6,225 bases of DNA from CAUZFZ01 sp963579025. GTDB lineage: Bacteria > Planctomycetota > Planctomycetia > Planctomycetales > Planctomycetaceae. Shown piece by piece: positions 6,195 through 6,225 of this stretch. The notes below the pieces were generated by a model. The model was not told the origin of the DNA. It worked only from the letters and a program-made list of their open reading frames with translations, and made no database searches. The DNA lies in the NCBI GenBank assembly GCA_963579025.1, contig CAUZFZ010000299.1, positions 1 to 6,225 of the forward strand, in the 5' to 3' direction. Both the position numbers and the translations under genes were made by a program. Position 1 is the first letter of the stretch, and every line of letters begins with the position of its first letter.

Positions 6195-6225
6195 ATGAGC
6201 GAGAACGGTTATTCGACTTTGGAAA
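6195..6225 (+). CDS. Possible start of a further gene, cut by the window edge
   Basis: An ATG at 6195 opens a frame reading MSENGYSTLE to the end of the window. The same frame is closed upstream by TAG at 6171, so 6195 is the only usual start. GAGAAG (6180-6185), nine bases upstream, is a weak possible ribosome binding site. Ten codons are too few to recognise a product, and a minus-strand frame through the same bases is also open, so this is only a candidate. Confidence 0.25.
   Translation, partial: MSENGYSTLE

Overview
The window looks like a piece of chromosome from a GC-rich Gram-negative bacterium, most likely a member of the Planctomycetota. Three things suggest this. There is a Tat-signal-bearing Gfo/Idh/MocA oxidoreductase of the type greatly expanded in planctomycetes. 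There is a large multi-spanning GT-C type glycosyltransferase. There are also dispersed-looking intergenic palindromes, one with a CACGAAGCGCAAGCGAGTG core that I recall from planctomycete intergenic DNA. The assignment is an inference from gene content and repeats; no rRNA or other marker gene is present.

Layout: (1) 1-111 is intergenic, with a possible short terminator at the left edge and a palindromic repeat (copy A). (2) 112-2136 (+) encodes a 674-residue polytopic membrane protein of the ArnT/PMT-like (GT39-type, GT-C) glycosyltransferase group. (3) 2137-2206 is a short convergent intergenic gap holding copy B of the same 32-bp repeat, extended by a third arm. (4) 2207-3487 (-) encodes a Tat-exported Gfo/Idh/MocA family oxidoreductase. 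(5) 3488-3613 is a divergent promoter region with a possible operator. (6) 3614-4735 (+) and 4763-5851 (+) form a likely two-gene operon: an iron-containing alcohol dehydrogenase and a threonine-synthase-like PLP enzyme. (7) 5852-6225 is mostly non-coding. It contains a long imperfect inverted repeat and, at the very edge, a possible start of another gene.

The ADH and PLP enzyme are probably co-transcribed and may act on related C4 or hydroxy/amino-acid-type metabolites, but nothing in the window fixes the substrate. The oxidoreductase faces the other way and could share regulation through the common intergenic region. The glycosyltransferase appears to be a stand-alone unit bracketed by direct copies of one palindromic repeat. 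I see no tRNA, rRNA, CRISPR array, transposase, phage gene or recognisable defence system. Most of the window is ordinary metabolism. The least explained parts are the repeats and the substrate of the ADH/PLP pair.
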